Made by a program: the position numbers and the translations under genes. Under the pieces are notes generated by a model that saw only the letters and a program-made list of their open reading frames with translations, did no database searches and was not told where the DNA came from. Of a DNA stretch of 64,000 nucleotides, positions 22,164 through 33,658 are shown piece after piece. Origin of the DNA: Buchnera aphidicola (Nurudea shiraii) (lineage in GTDB: Bacteria; Pseudomonadota; Gammaproteobacteria; Enterobacterales; Enterobacteriaceae); assembly GCA_039829955.1 (NCBI GenBank), contig CP140035.1, forward strand, positions 310,001-374,000, written 5' to 3'. Each line of letters opens with the position of its first letter. The stretch's first letter is position 1.

Positions 22164-23132
22164 ATGAATGAACACATCAATAAACATAAAAAATTAATTA
22201 TTATTGGATCGGGACCAGCTGGATACACTGCAGCTATTTATGCATCTCGAGCTAATCTTTCACCCTTATTATTTACAGGAAGTAACCCAGGAGGGCAGTT
22301 GATACATACTAATTCAATTGAAAATTGGCCAGGAGATCATAAAATTATATCTGGAATAGAATTAATGAAAAGAATGGAAGATCATGTAAAACTATTTAAC
22401 ACTACTATGATCTCTGAAGAAATTATCAAAGTAAATTTAAAAAAACGTCCTTTTACATTGATTAGTGAATCTAACAAAAAATATACTTCTGACGCAATTA
22501 TCGTTGCTACTGGTGCTTCTGAAAGGAACTTAGGTTTACCTTCAGAAAAAAAGTATCAAGGAAAAGGCGTATCAACATGTTTTATTTGTGACGGATTTTT
22601 TTACAAAAATAAAAATGTTGCTGTTATAGGAGGAGGAAATTCTGCTATAGAAGCAGTATTATATTTATCTAACATAGTAAAATGTATACATCTCATTCAT
22701 AGAAAAAACACTTTTCGTGCTGAAAACATACTAATTCAAAGATTATTTGAAAAATCAAAAAAAAATCATATCATATTACATATGAATAGCACAACACATA
22801 AAATTTTAGGAAATACAAAAGGTGTAACTGGAATTAATATTATTTCCGATAAAAATATTACAAAAACTATACATGTTTCAGGAATATTTATATCTATTGG
22901 ACATAATCCTAATACAAAAATTTTTTTGAATCAACTCTCTATGAAAAATGATTATATCGTTGTTAAATCTGATTTAAATGGAAATTTTACACAAACTAGT
23001 GTTCCAGGTGTTTTTGCAGCAGGAGATGTAATAGATTATACTTATAAACAAGCCATTACTGCATCTTCTAGTGGTTGTATGGCAGCATTAGATGCAGAAA
23101 AATTTCTTAATAAGTTCCAAAATCTTTCTTAA
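22164..23132 (+). CDS. trxB: thioredoxin reductase with CFIC active site
   Basis: FAD/NADPH enzyme that reduces thioredoxin. The FAD motif GSGPAG is at 15-20, the NADPH motif GGGNSA is near 156-161, and FAAGDV and the C-terminal QAITASSSGCMAALDAE bind flavin. It is 322 residues against 321. The redox disulfide is Cys139-Phe-Ile-Cys142, where E. coli and most family members have CATC, so its potential or partner docking may differ. No clear ribosome binding site precedes ATG 22164. Confidence 0.95.
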   Translation: MNEHINKHKKLIIIGSGPAGYTAAIYASRANLSPLLFTGSNPGGQLIHTNSIENWPGDHKIISGIELMKRMEDHVKLFNTTMISEEIIKVNLKKRPFTLISESNKKYTSDAIIVATGASERNLGLPSEKKYQGKGVSTCFICDGFFYKNKNVAVIGGGNSAIEAVLYLSNIVKCIHLIHRKNTFRAENILIQRLFEKSKKNHIILHMNSTTHKILGNTKGVTGINIISDKNITKTIHVSGIFISIGHNPNTKIFLNQLSMKNDYIVVKSDLNGNFTQTSVPGVFAAGDVIDYTYKQAITASSSGCMAALDAEKFLNKFQNLS

Positions 23133-23212
23133 CTTTCAAAATAAAATTTAATGATGTTACATGTCGATTTTGTGAAAATTGTTTTATATTTATTCCAAAA
23201 AAGGATAACTAA

Positions 23213-23431
23213 ATGATAAAAGAAAGCAATATTGAAATGCAAGGTACAGTAATTGATACACTACCTAATACTACATTTCGTGTAGAACTAGATAATAAAC
23301 ATGTTGTTATAGCACATATTTCTGGAAAAATGCGAAAAAACTATATTAGAATTTTAACTGGTGATAAGGTAACTTTAGAATTAACTCCTTACGATTTAAG
23401 TAAAGGAAGAATTATATTTAGAACTAGATAA
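23213..23431 (+). CDS. infA: translation initiation factor IF-1
   Basis: OB-fold protein that binds the 30S A site during initiation. It is 72 residues, the E. coli length, and nearly identical through [31 protein letters not shown] and [14 protein letters not shown] 23213 is preceded by AAAGGAT seven bases away. It follows trxB by 80 bases, echoing the E. coli trxB-aat-infA region after deletions. Confidence 0.98.
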   Translation: MIKESNIEMQGTVIDTLPNTTFRVELDNKHVVIAHISGKMRKNYIRILTGDKVTLELTPYDLSKGRIIFRTR

Positions 23432-23626
23432 TATCTTCATGCAATTTCAAAGTAAAAACTCTAGTTCTAAAAAAAATTTAATTTATGCACGCAAAATGTT
23501 TTAAATTTTAATATATAACACCTTATTTTATCTATGTTTATTGAAATTAAATTCTATAAGTTATAAAACTACTTTAATTAGATATTTACTAAAAATTTAT
23601 ATAAAATATTTTACAATAGGGTAAGT

Positions 23627-25360
23627 ATGATGCGTACAAAATATTGCGGAGAATTGAATTTAAGTCATATAAATAAACGAGTAGTATTATGTGGGTGGGT
23701 TAATAAAGTTAGAAATTTAGGAAAAATATTTTTTCTAGATATGAGAGACAGAGAAGGAATAGTGCAAGTATATTTTCATAATTCATCAAAAAGTTTATTT
23801 GAACAAGCAACTAATTTAAAAAATGAATTTTGTATTAAAATTGAGGGAATCGTACAAGAGCGGAGCAAAAAAAATAAAAATTTTAAGTTAGTTACCGGAG
23901 AAATAGAAGTTTTAGCTTTAAAATTAGTTATTTTTAATAAATCAAAATCATTACCGTTAGATTTTAATTATGAAAACTTAGATGAATTGCGTTTAAAATT
24001 TCGTTATTTAGATTTGAGACGCTCTGAAATGACTAAAAATATAGTTATGAGAAGTAAAATTACCAATTTTATTAGATTTTTTATGAGTAAAAAAAAATTT
24101 TTAGATGTTGAAACTCCTTTACTCACTAGGTCAACACCAGAAGGAGCTCGTGATTATATTGTACCTAGTCGTATACACAAAAATAAATTTTACGCTTTAC
24201 CTCAATCTCCTCAATTATTTAAACAATTGTTAATGATTTCCGGAATAGATAGATATTACCAAATTGCTAAATGTTTTCGAGACGAAGATTTAAGATCAGA
24301 CAGACAACCAGAATTTACGCAAATTGATATTGAAGCATCATTTGTAAAAGGAAAAAAAATACAAAAAATTACAGAACAAATGATCAAATATTTATGGAAA
24401 AAAACGTTACAAGTTGATTTAGAAAAGTTTCCAATATTAACTTTTAATAAATCTATTCAAATGTATGGTACTGATAAACCTGATTTGAGAAACCCGTTAC
24501 AGCTTACAAATATTACTAATATTTCTAAAACTGAAAAAAACAATTTTTTTTATAAATCTGAAATTAAAAACAATAGTTTAGTACTTGCGTTACGTGTACC
24601 TGAAGGATCTACTCTACAAAAGAATAAATTAGACAATTATCAGGAATTTGTTAAAAATTATAGTGATAAAAAATTATTTTTTGTAAAAGTTAATAACATA
24701 AAAAATTTAAAATGTAAAAATAAATCAGTTTTTAATCCGCACAACTTAAATTATTTAAAAAAGTTGTTTGAAAAAACCTCATCAAAAAACGGTGATATTA
24801 TATTTTTTCTTTTAGATTCACAAAAAATAGTTACTCATGCTATGAGTGAATTAAGAATACACGTCGGAAATGATTTAAATATAACTAATAAACAAATTTG
24901 GAAACCTGTATGGATTATAGATTTTCCATTATTTGTTCGAAATAAATTTAATAATTATATTTCTATGCATCATCCGTTTACAGCTCCTAAAAACGCAAAT
25001 GATTTAACCTTAAAGAAAAAGCTAGACTATATCATATCAAATTCATATGATTTAGTAATTAATGGATATGAAATAGGAAGTGGATCTGTGAGAATCAACA
25101 ATGAAAAAATTCAAAAAAAAATTTTTAATATATTAAACATTAATCAACGCAATCAAGATAAAAATTTTGGATTTTTTTTAAACGCATTGCGGTTTGGTAC
25201 TCCTCCTCATGCCGGAATAGCTTTAGGATTAGATCGAATAATTATGTTATTAACACATAGCAATAACATAAGAGATGTCATTGCTTTTCCAAAAACTACT
25301 TCTGCTTCATGTCTTACTACAGAAGCTCCACACGAACTTGACTACGAAACATCAAAATGA
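23627..25360 (+). CDS. aspS: aspartyl-tRNA synthetase
   Basis: Class IIb synthetase, 577 residues (E. coli 590). It has an N-terminal OB anticodon-binding domain (1 to about 105), the catalytic core with [32 protein letters not shown] (motif 2) and GLDRIIMLL (motif 3), and the bacterial GAD insertion in the middle, which is the most diverged part. Two ATGs are in tandem at 23627 and 23630; homology (MRTKYCGEL) favours the second. Confidence 0.97.
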   Translation: MMRTKYCGELNLSHINKRVVLCGWVNKVRNLGKIFFLDMRDREGIVQVYFHNSSKSLFEQATNLKNEFCIKIEGIVQERSKKNKNFKLVTGEIEVLALKLVIFNKSKSLPLDFNYENLDELRLKFRYLDLRRSEMTKNIVMRSKITNFIRFFMSKKKFLDVETPLLTRSTPEGARDYIVPSRIHKNKFYALPQSPQLFKQLLMISGIDRYYQIAKCFRDEDLRSDRQPEFTQIDIEASFVKGKKIQKITEQMIKYLWKKTLQVDLEKFPILTFNKSIQMYGTDKPDLRNPLQLTNITNISKTEKNNFFYKSEIKNNSLVLALRVPEGSTLQKNKLDNYQEFVKNYSDKKLFFVKVNNIKNLKCKNKSVFNPHNLNYLKKLFEKTSSKNGDIIFFLLDSQKIVTHAMSELRIHVGNDLNITNKQIWKPVWIIDFPLFVRNKFNNYISMHHPFTAPKNANDLTLKKKLDYIISNSYDLVINGYEIGSGSVRINNEKIQKKIFNILNINQRNQDKNFGFFLNALRFGTPPHAGIALGLDRIIMLLTHSNNIRDVIAFPKTTSASCLTTEAPHELDYETSK

Positions 25361-25433
25361 TTTTAAATAAATTCACATAAATTTATAAAAATTCAAATTA
25401 TATTATTTTATAATAATGACATATTCAAAAATA

Positions 25434-26219
25434 CTAATTTATTTTTTTTACATAACTCAGTAAAAATATACTAGTTGAAAATAATGCAATGGAAGGACTA
25501 ATAGGAATACTAAATAATATTGAAATTATCACTCCACCTGTTAAAGAAATCATTCCTATTAAAATTGAAAATATAGCCATAATTTCAGGAGAAGAAGAAA
25601 AACCTTGTGCGGTCGCTGCAGGAATCAGTAAAAGTGATATAATAATTAAAGACCCTATAAATTTTATAGCAATACTAATGGTTAATGCAATTAAGAAAAT
25701 TAAAATAAAGTTAATTTTGTAAACATTAATTCCATCTACTTTAGCAAGATCAGAACTAATTGTAACTAATAAAATATAATTCCAATATTTTAATAAAATA
25801 AAAAAAATAACCAAGGAACTAAAAAATATAAGAGTTAAGTCGAAATTAGTTACTTCTAATAAATTTCCAAATAAATAGTTCGTAAAACGCGTTTTTTGAA
25901 CATCAGAAACTATACTCATAATTATCATTCCAAGAGATAAAGAACTATAACCTATAATTCCAAGAATAGTGTCTAAAGACAAAGAAGAATTATTTTCTAG
26001 CCAATTTACAAATATTCCAAAACATAAAATTATGACAAGAACTACACAAAATGGATGTATATTAAATAATATAGCAAATGCAATACCTAGCAAAGAAGAA
26101 TGAGATAAAGTATCTCCAAATGAAGACATTCGACGCCAGATTATAAATGAGCCAAGCGGTCCAGCAATTAAAGTTAAAAACATACCTGCCAACCACCCAG
26201 AAAAAATTAATTCACACAT
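25434..26219 (-). CDS. znuB: zinc ABC transporter permease ZnuB
   Basis: Inner-membrane channel of the ZnuABC zinc importer, 261 residues as in E. coli. About eight hydrophobic segments are visible, and the signatures SGWLAGMFLTLIAGPLGSFIIWRRMSSFGDTLSHS-type region at the N-terminus and ISLLLIPAATAQ near residue 195 are typical of this permease family. It is transcribed after znuC, whose stop is 42 bases upstream. The binding protein ZnuA is not in this window. Confidence 0.96.
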   Translation of the reverse strand: MCELIFSGWLAGMFLTLIAGPLGSFIIWRRMSSFGDTLSHSSLLGIAFAILFNIHPFCVVLVIILCFGIFVNWLENNSSLSLDTILGIIGYSSLSLGMIIMSIVSDVQKTRFTNYLFGNLLEVTNFDLTLIFFSSLVIFFILLKYWNYILLVTISSDLAKVDGINVYKINFILIFLIALTISIAIKFIGSLIIISLLLIPAATAQGFSSSPEIMAIFSILIGMISLTGGVIISILFSIPISPSIALFSTSIFLLSYVKKIN

Positions 26220-26261
26220 ATTTTTATTGTTATTCTCTTAATATAAAACTTTGCACATATA

Positions 26262-26972
26262 TTAAAAATTATGATAGTGATTATGTTTATGATGATATAG
26301 TGCTAATTTATTTTTTTTTAAATTCCCAAAAATAGCAATAAATTTAGAATTTTTTGAAACTACTTCTGGAGACCCCGAACAACAAATATGTTTATTAAGA
26401 CAAATTACTTCGTCTGTATTTGACATTACTAAACTTAAATCATGTGATACAATCAAAATAGAACAATTTAATTCTTTTTTAATTTTATTGATTAATTTAT
26501 AAAAAATAGTTTGACCTAACAAATCAATACCTTGTGTAGGTTCATCTAAAATTAACAATTGAGGGTTATTTAGCAACGAACGAGCTAATAACACTTTTTG
26601 CATTTCTCCGCTAGATAAATCTTTTAATAAAGTATTTTCTAAATGAATAGCATTTAAACGTTTTAATATTGTTGAAGAAGATATTTGACATTGAGAAAGA
26701 TCCATAAACTTTTTTACAGTTACAGGAAGAGTTTTATTAAAAATCAACTTTTGAGGCATATATCCAATTCGAAATTTTTTATTATATATTACTTTCCCTA
26801 TACTAGGATATATTAATTTTAATATTACCTTTACTAAGGTAGATTTTCCAGCACCATTTGGTCCTATTAATGTTAAGATACAATCAGAATGTAATTCTAA
26901 TGAAATATTAGAAAGAATTGTTGTTGTATTAAAGTTTACTGAAACATTTTTTAAAGAAACGAACAGAGACAT
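26262..26972 (-). CDS. znuC: zinc ABC transporter ATPase ZnuC
   Basis: ATPase of the ZnuABC importer. Starting at ATG 26972 (MSLFVSLKNVSVNF) aligns with E. coli MTSLVSLENVSVSF and gives 236 residues; an upstream TTG at 27002 would add ten. Walker A GPNGAGKST, Walker B LLILDEPTQG and H-loop VSHD are intact. The signature is LSSGEMQ instead of LSGGE. The C-terminus ends in a His-rich stretch (YHHKHNHYHNF), as in E. coli, which may sense or bind zinc. It heads a two-gene unit with znuB. Confidence 0.96.
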   Translation of the reverse strand: MSLFVSLKNVSVNFNTTTILSNISLELHSDCILTLIGPNGAGKSTLVKVILKLIYPSIGKVIYNKKFRIGYMPQKLIFNKTLPVTVKKFMDLSQCQISSSTILKRLNAIHLENTLLKDLSSGEMQKVLLARSLLNNPQLLILDEPTQGIDLLGQTIFYKLINKIKKELNCSILIVSHDLSLVMSNTDEVICLNKHICCSGSPEVVSKNSKFIAIFGNLKKNKLALYHHKHNHYHNF

Positions 26973-27319
26973 ATTTATTAAACATAATATCAAATTTGTC
27001 AATTTAATATGCTATCATAAAATATTATTTATTTAAAATAAAAGATTACTATTAATTTAAAACAATTTTTATAACCTTATAGTTGTTTAAGTAATAATGT
27101 ACACATTTTAACAAATTTAAAAGTATGATATTAAAATGTGATAAACAAAAAAGTATATTTATAGTAATATATAACTCATTCATAAAAAACAATATAGAAT
27201 TGATACATTTTATTCTTCGATTTTTAAAATTTAAATATTTAACTAATCTTAAAAATATTATTTTAAAACTTAATTACAGTTTTAAATAATCATAATTTTA
27301 AAAATAGGAAAAACAAAAC
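26973..27319. other. spacer between divergent znuC and mepM
   Basis: These 347 bases carry no recognisable gene. In E. coli znuA lies here, transcribed toward mepM (yebA); no trace of znuA, Zur box or other motif can be made out. Confidence 0.45.
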
Positions 27320-28525
27320 GTGTTTCATACATTTAAAAACATTTTTTTTATTTTGGTAAAAAAATATGCAAAATTAGCAAATTTCATAAAATGCGCTATA
27401 TTTTTAACACTATATATTAATTGTAGTATAGAAAGATATAATAATATAGTTAAACCTCAAAACATATGTAACAATAAAGTTTCAAAAATAAATACTGTTC
27501 TACATAATAATAATTCTACAAATACTAATTATGAGACATTATTTTTTTTAAAAAATAATTATTTTTTACATTTTATAAAAGATCATATCCCTTCTATCTT
27601 TTTTAAAAATTTTTTTATGTCTAACACAATTTTATACCCACCATGTTTAATGAATTTTTTACAAGAAAAAAGTGTAACTTTAAGCGAAATATTTAAAAAT
27701 AGTATAAAATGTTCTATTAATCATGACGTTAATTTTAATTATTCACAAAAAAATTGTGAATATGTCAGTTCTTCAGGTGAGATAAGCAAGAGATCTTTTG
27801 AAAATTCCAAAAGTTTTGGATTAGATATAAATGAAATTCAAAATATAATAGAAATTATAAAATATCAAATTAATTATCATAAGTTAAAAATTAATAATCC
27901 ATTTAGTTTTTTAATTAAAAAAAATATACTTGATATAAAAGTTTATAAAAACAAAATTATAGGATTTAAAATACATAATAACAAGTTAAATTATTATGGC
28001 GTTGTAGCAAATAACGGAAAATTTTATGATCATCAAGGATACAGCTTGACAGAAACGTTTCTTAAGTTTCCATCTTTTAAAAGATATCGCATATCTTCTA
28101 GCTTTAATTTGCATCGATTGAATCCAATAACTAAAAAAATTTCTCAACATCAAGGTATAGATATAGCTATGCCTGTAGGAACTCCTATACTGTCTATAGG
28201 AAATGGAGAAATTACAAAAATTAAATCTAGTACAGTCGAAGGAAAATATGTGACTATTAAGCATAATTTTCATTACGTTACCAAATATATGCATTTAAAA
28301 ACTATATTAGTAAAAGTAGGTGATAAAGTAAAAAAAGGCGAAAAAATTGGATTGTCTGGAAATACAGGTTATTCAACAGGACCACATTTACATTATGAAA
28401 TATGGTTAAATAATAGAGTTATTAATCCAGAAAAATTAGTAATTTTTGAAAAATTATCAAGAAATGATTTAAAAGTTTATTTAAAGTTTTTAAACAGTAT
28501 TTTCATACATTTAAAAAATATTTAA
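27320..28525 (+). CDS. mepM: M23 peptidoglycan endopeptidase MepM (YebA)
   Basis: Zinc DD-endopeptidase that cuts cross-links to let the sacculus grow. It is 401 residues (E. coli 440). An N-terminal hydrophobic segment (about 20-35) anchors or exports it. The M23 domain is at about 265-375, with metal ligands in HQGIDIAMPVG and HLHYEIW and the G-x-S-G-N-T-G-Y-S-T-G-P motif. The middle, including a LysM-like region, is diverged. GTG 27320 has AGGA upstream. It converges with pykA, 52 bases away. Confidence 0.9.
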   Translation: MFHTFKNIFFILVKKYAKLANFIKCAIFLTLYINCSIERYNNIVKPQNICNNKVSKINTVLHNNNSTNTNYETLFFLKNNYFLHFIKDHIPSIFFKNFFMSNTILYPPCLMNFLQEKSVTLSEIFKNSIKCSINHDVNFNYSQKNCEYVSSSGEISKRSFENSKSFGLDINEIQNIIEIIKYQINYHKLKINNPFSFLIKKNILDIKVYKNKIIGFKIHNNKLNYYGVVANNGKFYDHQGYSLTETFLKFPSFKRYRISSSFNLHRLNPITKKISQHQGIDIAMPVGTPILSIGNGEITKIKSSTVEGKYVTIKHNFHYVTKYMHLKTILVKVGDKVKKGEKIGLSGNTGYSTGPHLHYEIWLNNRVINPEKLVIFEKLSRNDLKVYLKFLNSIFIHLKNI

Positions 28526-28528
28526 TTT

Positions 28529-28548
28529 AAATATTTACTTAAATATTT
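28529..28548. terminator. weak AT hairpin between mepM and pykA
   Basis: AAATATTT is repeated on either side of ACTT and can form an eight-pair stem of only A-T pairs, followed on the right by GTTTTAATT. It is three bases after the mepM stop. The stem is weak, so termination here is a guess from position. Confidence 0.25.
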
Positions 28549-28577
28549 GTTTTAATTAAATATATGAAGTTTGAAAA

Positions 28578-30017
28578 TTATACTTTTAAAATCCTGCTAG
28601 TATTAGTGGTTCCAATTCTACCCATAACATCTCCTTGTGTAATAATCACTAAGTTACCTTTATTTAAAAAACCTCGATCTTTTAATAAAATTATTGCATC
28701 GTTAGCCGCTGATACACCTGAATTTTTGCTATTAAAAAATATAGGAGTAACACCACGATATAATGAAGTTAATCTTAAAGTTTTAATTTTAGAAGATAAA
28801 GCAAAAATAGGTAATCCCGAAGTAATTCTAGAAGTCATTAAAGCTGTTTTTCCTGATTCTGTCATTGTAATAATTGCAGTAATGCCATGTAAATGATTAG
28901 CTGTATACATAGCTGACATAGCAATGGCTTCTTCAATATCATAAAATTTATCGTTTAATCGATGTCTAGATACATTTATGCTTGGCATTTTTTCTGCTCC
29001 TTTACAAATTTTAGACATCATTTGTATTGTTTCAATAGGATATTTCCCAGAAGCTGTTTCAGCTGACAACATTACAGCGTCACTTCCATCTAAAACAGCA
29101 TTAGCAACATCCATTACTTCTGCTCTAGTAGGCATAGGATGAATAATCATTGATTCCATCATTTGAGTGGCTGTAATTACCACTCTATTTAACTGTCTAG
29201 CACGCCTAATTAAAATTTTTTGAATTCCCACTAATTCAGAATCACCTATTTCTATACCTAAATCTCCTCTAGCAACCATAATAGCATCTGAAGCTAATAT
29301 AATATCATCAATAATTTTTTGATTAGATACCGCTTCAGCACGTTCTATTTTAGCTACAATTTTAGCTGAACTTCCATATTTCAAAGCTAATGTTCGAGCA
29401 GTATTTAAATCTTTACTACAACGAGGAAAAGAAACCGCTAAATAATCTACACCAATTTCGGATGCAATTTTAATATCTTTTTTATCTTTTTCAGTTAATG
29501 TATCAGCTGATAATCCTCCACCTAATTTATTAATTCCTTTATTGTTAGATAATATACCTCCTACAATTACCTGAGTAAATATTTTATTACCTTTAATATT
29601 TGTTACTTCTAATTGTATTTTCCCATCATCTAATAATAATTTGTCCCCCTTACAAACATCTTTTGGCAATTTTTTATAGTCTATTCCTACTTGCTTTTCA
29701 TTTCCATCATCTACACTTAAGTCAGTATTTAATATAAATGTATCTTTTGAATTCAAAATTACTTTATTTTTTTTAAACTTTGAAATGCGAATTTTAGGAC
29801 CTTGCAAATCACCTAGTAATGCAATATGTACTCCTAACTTTTTCATAATATTCTTTGCATTTCTAGCTCGCAGTACATGCTCTTCTGGAGTGCCATGAGA
29901 AAAGTTTAGCCTAATTACATTTACTCCTGATTTAATCATATTCTCAAGTACAGTATTATTGTCTGTAGAGGGTCCTAGAGTAGCGACAATTTTAGTTCTT
30001 TTAAAACGATTTTTCAT
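28578..30017 (-). CDS. pykA: pyruvate kinase II
   Basis: Final step of glycolysis, making pyruvate and ATP from PEP. It is 479 residues; E. coli PykA has 480. [12 protein letters not shown] opens the barrel, then RLNFSHG, the metal/active-site [11 protein letters not shown], and ATQMMESMI. The C-terminal effector domain is retained. It is the PykA (AMP-type) rather than PykF form by its neighbours, since zwf follows on the opposite strand as in E. coli. Confidence 0.96.
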   Translation of the reverse strand: MKNRFKRTKIVATLGPSTDNNTVLENMIKSGVNVIRLNFSHGTPEEHVLRARNAKNIMKKLGVHIALLGDLQGPKIRISKFKKNKVILNSKDTFILNTDLSVDDGNEKQVGIDYKKLPKDVCKGDKLLLDDGKIQLEVTNIKGNKIFTQVIVGGILSNNKGINKLGGGLSADTLTEKDKKDIKIASEIGVDYLAVSFPRCSKDLNTARTLALKYGSSAKIVAKIERAEAVSNQKIIDDIILASDAIMVARGDLGIEIGDSELVGIQKILIRRARQLNRVVITATQMMESMIIHPMPTRAEVMDVANAVLDGSDAVMLSAETASGKYPIETIQMMSKICKGAEKMPSINVSRHRLNDKFYDIEEAIAMSAMYTANHLHGITAIITMTESGKTALMTSRITSGLPIFALSSKIKTLRLTSLYRGVTPIFFNSKNSGVSAANDAIILLKDRGFLNKGNLVIITQGDVMGRIGTTNTSRILKV

Positions 30018-30410
30018 ATTTTTATTTTTACTTAATAATTTAAAATTACTAATTTAATAAAATAAAACACAAAAAATAAAACTTTAATGTTTATATGTAT
30101 AACTATATAAAACATATATATTCTAATAATTATTAATTTTATAGAAATATTTTATTTTGTCTTATAATATAAAATTTTTTATATTAAGTTGAGAAATTTT
30201 GTTTTTATTTTACATAATGTTATTATACATTAATATATAAATCAAAGAAACACTAATAGTTTTATTATCACATTATTATATATAAAAGAGATCCTATATT
30301 TCGTATTATGTTTTTAAATAACTATTTTAATTATGTTAAAGTAAAATATTAAACTTAAAACAATGACAGTTATGAAACATGCTTAACATTAAAATAACAA
30401 GGAAATAATT
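30018..30410. other. spacer between divergent pykA and zwf
   Basis: E. coli has the regulator gene hexR (yebK) between pykA and zwf. Here 393 bases of AT-rich DNA remain with no ORF, so the regulator is absent from this place. I see no distinct promoter or operator. Confidence 0.45.
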
Positions 30411-31877
30411 ATGAACGATGTAACTGCTACATATGATTTAGTTATCTTTGGTGCTAAAGGAGATCTTGCATGTAGGAAATTGTTGCCCGCTTTATATCAA
30501 TTAGAAAAAAATGAAAAACTAGCAAAAAACATGAAAATTATAGGGGTAGGGAGAGCTCTATGGAACAAACAAGACTATTTAGAAATAATTCGAAAATCGC
30601 TAAAAAAATTCATGCATGAAGAAATACAAGAAAATATATGGAAAACGTTTTCATTACGTTTTGAATTTTGTAATCTCGATATAAATGATACGAAAAACTT
30701 TATAAAATTAAAAAAAATGTTTTACGATAAAAAAAAATTAATTATACATTATTTTGCAATGCCTCAAAATACATTTAGCAAAATTTGTAAAGGACTAAAA
30801 TATATACATTTAAATCTTGAACCTACAAGAGTTATAATAGAAAAACCGTTAGGTTCTTCTTTAAAAACATCACAAAAAATAAATTCTGGAATTAGTAAAT
30901 ATTTCAAAGAAAACCAGATTTTTCGAATAGATCATTATTTAGGAAAAGAAACAATATTAAATTTGTTAGCTTTTAGATTTTCTAATTCTCTTTTTTATTA
31001 CAATTGGAACAGAAATTTTATCGATCACGTCCAAATAACTATTTCTGAAAGTATAGGTATTGAAGGACGAAAAGAATACTTCGATAATGCTGGTCAAATT
31101 AGAGATATGGTTCAAAATCACATGTTGCAAATATTAACTATTATTACTATGTCTGAACCTATTAATTTGTATTCTAATAGTATAAAGAACGAAAAAATAA
31201 AGATCTTACAAGCACTACGTCCATTTACTCATAAAAATATCTATGAAAATGTTGTATTAGGTCAATATTCTTCTAATATTGTTAATGGAAATAAAATATC
31301 TTCATATTTAGAGGATATAGGAACGAATATATCTAGTAATACTGAAACATTTGTGTCTATGAAAGTTAACATTGATAATAAACAATGGTCTGGAGTACCT
31401 TTCTATTTACGAACAGGAAAAAGAATGCCTAAAAAGCATTCAGAAATAGTTATATCCTTTAAAGATATTTCAACTAATATTTTTAATAAAAATTCTCCAT
31501 ATCTATCTAAAAACAAAGTAATTATATTTCTACAACCCAATGAAGGAATAAACATTCAAATTTTAAATAAAGTTCCAAACTTAGAACATAAGTATAAATT
31601 AGATACAATTAATTTAAATTTTCATTATGATCAACATTTTAAGTCATTAAAGTTATTTGATGCATATGAAAAATTATTGCTAGAAGGAATACGAGGTAAT
31701 CATTCTTTATTTGTACGAAGAGACGAAATAGAATTAGCATGGAGTTGGATTGATTCAATTTTTGATTCTATAAAACATAACAAAAAACTATTATTTTTAT
31801 ATCCTTCTGGAACGTTAGGACCTCATGCATCTAAAAATATAATTGAAAAAGATGGTTATACATGGAACGAATTTTAA
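30411..31877 (+). CDS. zwf: glucose-6-phosphate 1-dehydrogenase
   Basis: Entry step of the oxidative pentose-phosphate pathway, producing NADPH. It is 488 residues (E. coli 491). The nucleotide motif GAKGDLACRKLLPAL is near 14-28, IEKPLGSS follows, and the substrate/catalytic signature RIDHYLGKE is near 175-183. AAGGAA lies nine bases before ATG 30411. Confidence 0.97.
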   Translation: MNDVTATYDLVIFGAKGDLACRKLLPALYQLEKNEKLAKNMKIIGVGRALWNKQDYLEIIRKSLKKFMHEEIQENIWKTFSLRFEFCNLDINDTKNFIKLKKMFYDKKKLIIHYFAMPQNTFSKICKGLKYIHLNLEPTRVIIEKPLGSSLKTSQKINSGISKYFKENQIFRIDHYLGKETILNLLAFRFSNSLFYYNWNRNFIDHVQITISESIGIEGRKEYFDNAGQIRDMVQNHMLQILTIITMSEPINLYSNSIKNEKIKILQALRPFTHKNIYENVVLGQYSSNIVNGNKISSYLEDIGTNISSNTETFVSMKVNIDNKQWSGVPFYLRTGKRMPKKHSEIVISFKDISTNIFNKNSPYLSKNKVIIFLQPNEGINIQILNKVPNLEHKYKLDTINLNFHYDQHFKSLKLFDAYEKLLLEGIRGNHSLFVRRDEIELAWSWIDSIFDSIKHNKKLLFLYPSGTLGPHASKNIIEKDGYTWNEF

Positions 31878-32234
31878 ATATGATATTTCGTAGTAATTAT
31901 ACATTAATAAAAAACAGAACATTAAAACTTTTTTTAATAAATTGATATATATAAAATATATTTTTAAAATTTGTTAAAGTAATGTTAAATGTTATATATA
32001 AATTTATTAAAAACGAGTTTTTATATCATAAAGTTTTATTTGATATATTTAATACTATATAAATTCTGTAATAAAATAAATACTTAATTTATAAAAACTA
32101 TAATAATAAATTTTAAAATTTTATAAATTACTTTAAAATTTAAAAATTAACATTAAAATGTTATAAAAAAGATTTAAATATATAAGCTATTATATATAAT
32201 GTTTATTATTAATTAAAACGTTCAGGAAAAAATT
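31878..32234. other. AT-rich spacer between zwf and htpX
   Basis: These 357 bases show no ORF, RNA gene or clear terminator. The htpX promoter should lie here; no heat-shock-type element can be identified with confidence. Confidence 0.45.
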
Positions 32235-33113
32235 ATGATACGCATAATACTATTTTTATTAACTAATTTAGCAGTGATTTGTGTTTTTGGATTTGTTTTA
32301 AGTATTACTGGAATTAAATCTGGAAGTATGTCTGGATTACTTATTATGTCTACTATATTTGGATTTAGTGGATCTATAATATCATTATTGATGTCAAAAT
32401 GGATTGCATTAAGATCTGTAAATGGGCAAGTAATACATTTTCCTAATAACGAAACTGAAAATTGGCTAATAAATACTGTCACATCACAATCTAAAAAAGT
32501 AGGTATTAGTACACCGGAAGTAGCAATATACCATGCTTCTGATATTAATGCATTTGCTACAGGAGCAAGACGAAATGCTGCTTTAATAGCTGTTTCTACT
32601 GGTTTATTAGACAACATGAAAAAAAATGAAGCTGAAGCAGTAATAGCACATGAAATTACTCACATAGCTAATGGTGATATGATTACTATGACGTTATTGC
32701 AAGGAATAGTAAATACATTTGTCATTTTTGCATCTAGAATTGTGGCTCAAATGGTTTCATTTTTCTTGTCAGGAGAAAAAAACGAAAATAATTATTCTCT
32801 TGGAAATACTTGGACATATGTAATAACCTCTACTATTTTAGAATTAATCTTTGGTATTTTTGCTAGTATAATTACTATGTGGTTTTCTAGACATCGTGAA
32901 TTTTATGCTGATGCTGGATCAGCAAAACTAGTAGGAAAGCAAAAAATGATAGCTGCACTAGAAAAATTAAAGTTAAGTTACGAACCTCAAGAATCTAGCA
33001 GTATGATAGCATTTTGCATTAACGGAAAGTCCAACCATTTTATTAACTTATTTATGTCCCATCCATCATTAGAAAAACGTATTAATGCTTTATATCAACA
33101 AGATTACATGTAA
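32235..33113 (+). CDS. htpX: membrane zinc protease HtpX
   Basis: Inner-membrane metalloprotease that helps degrade misfolded membrane proteins together with FtsH in E. coli. It is 292 residues (E. coli 293). Two N-terminal membrane segments (about 5-25 and 35-55) precede the catalytic HEITH (about 140-144); two more hydrophobic segments follow, and the third zinc ligand Glu is in [21 protein letters not shown] lies before ATG 32235. Confidence 0.97.
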   Translation: MIRIILFLLTNLAVICVFGFVLSITGIKSGSMSGLLIMSTIFGFSGSIISLLMSKWIALRSVNGQVIHFPNNETENWLINTVTSQSKKVGISTPEVAIYHASDINAFATGARRNAALIAVSTGLLDNMKKNEAEAVIAHEITHIANGDMITMTLLQGIVNTFVIFASRIVAQMVSFFLSGEKNENNYSLGNTWTYVITSTILELIFGIFASIITMWFSRHREFYADAGSAKLVGKQKMIAALEKLKLSYEPQESSSMIAFCINGKSNHFINLFMSHPSLEKRINALYQQDYM

Positions 33114-33658
33114 ATTTATATTTAATTTTAGAATTTAAAAATGTTTTTATTTATTTTAATTATAGCTTTCTTAAATAAAAACATTATTTGAAATAATCTC
33201 AAATTAATAAATTTATATTAAATTTTTAATTTAATAAACTTTTCACTAATAATTTAAAATTACAAAAATTTTAAATTAAAATTAAAAATGAATTTAATCA
33301 ATCATTTTCGTATATTATACTGTACAATATTTGAAATTTACAAAGATTTAAAATTAATAACTATAAGTTTAAAAATCTTAAAAGCATTTTAAATGACAAA
33401 CTTCTATAAAAAAATTTTAAACAAAATTGTTACATTTATATTTATAATATCATCATATTAAGCATGAACATAAGTGAATGGATATAGATTAAAAATTTTT
33501 ATTAAAAACAAATTTAATATATAATTTTAACATCGAATTAAAGGTGATAAATAAAAAAAATATGTCTATTTTAAATAGTACTTTTAAAAATGTTATAATT
33601 AATAACTAATTTAATAAAATTCAATTTTATTCTGTCCTATTATTTTACGGGGTTTCTA
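33114..33658. other. AT-rich spacer between htpX and yoaE
   Basis: I see no gene in these 545 bases. A 15-codon ATG frame near 33562 is too short and has its AAAGGTGA too far upstream to be convincing. The interval is probably decayed DNA plus the yoaE promoter. Confidence 0.45.

Noticed and set aside
26973..27002. TTG start extending znuC
   Set aside because: The ATG at 26972 matches the E. coli N-terminus; the extra ten residues do not.
28986..30017. Possible PykF instead of PykA
   Set aside because: Length (479) and linkage to zwf and mepM match the E. coli pykA locus.
32222..32617. 131-codon minus-strand frame over htpX
   Set aside because: It lies wholly opposite the htpX coding region; its composition is explained by the htpX codons.
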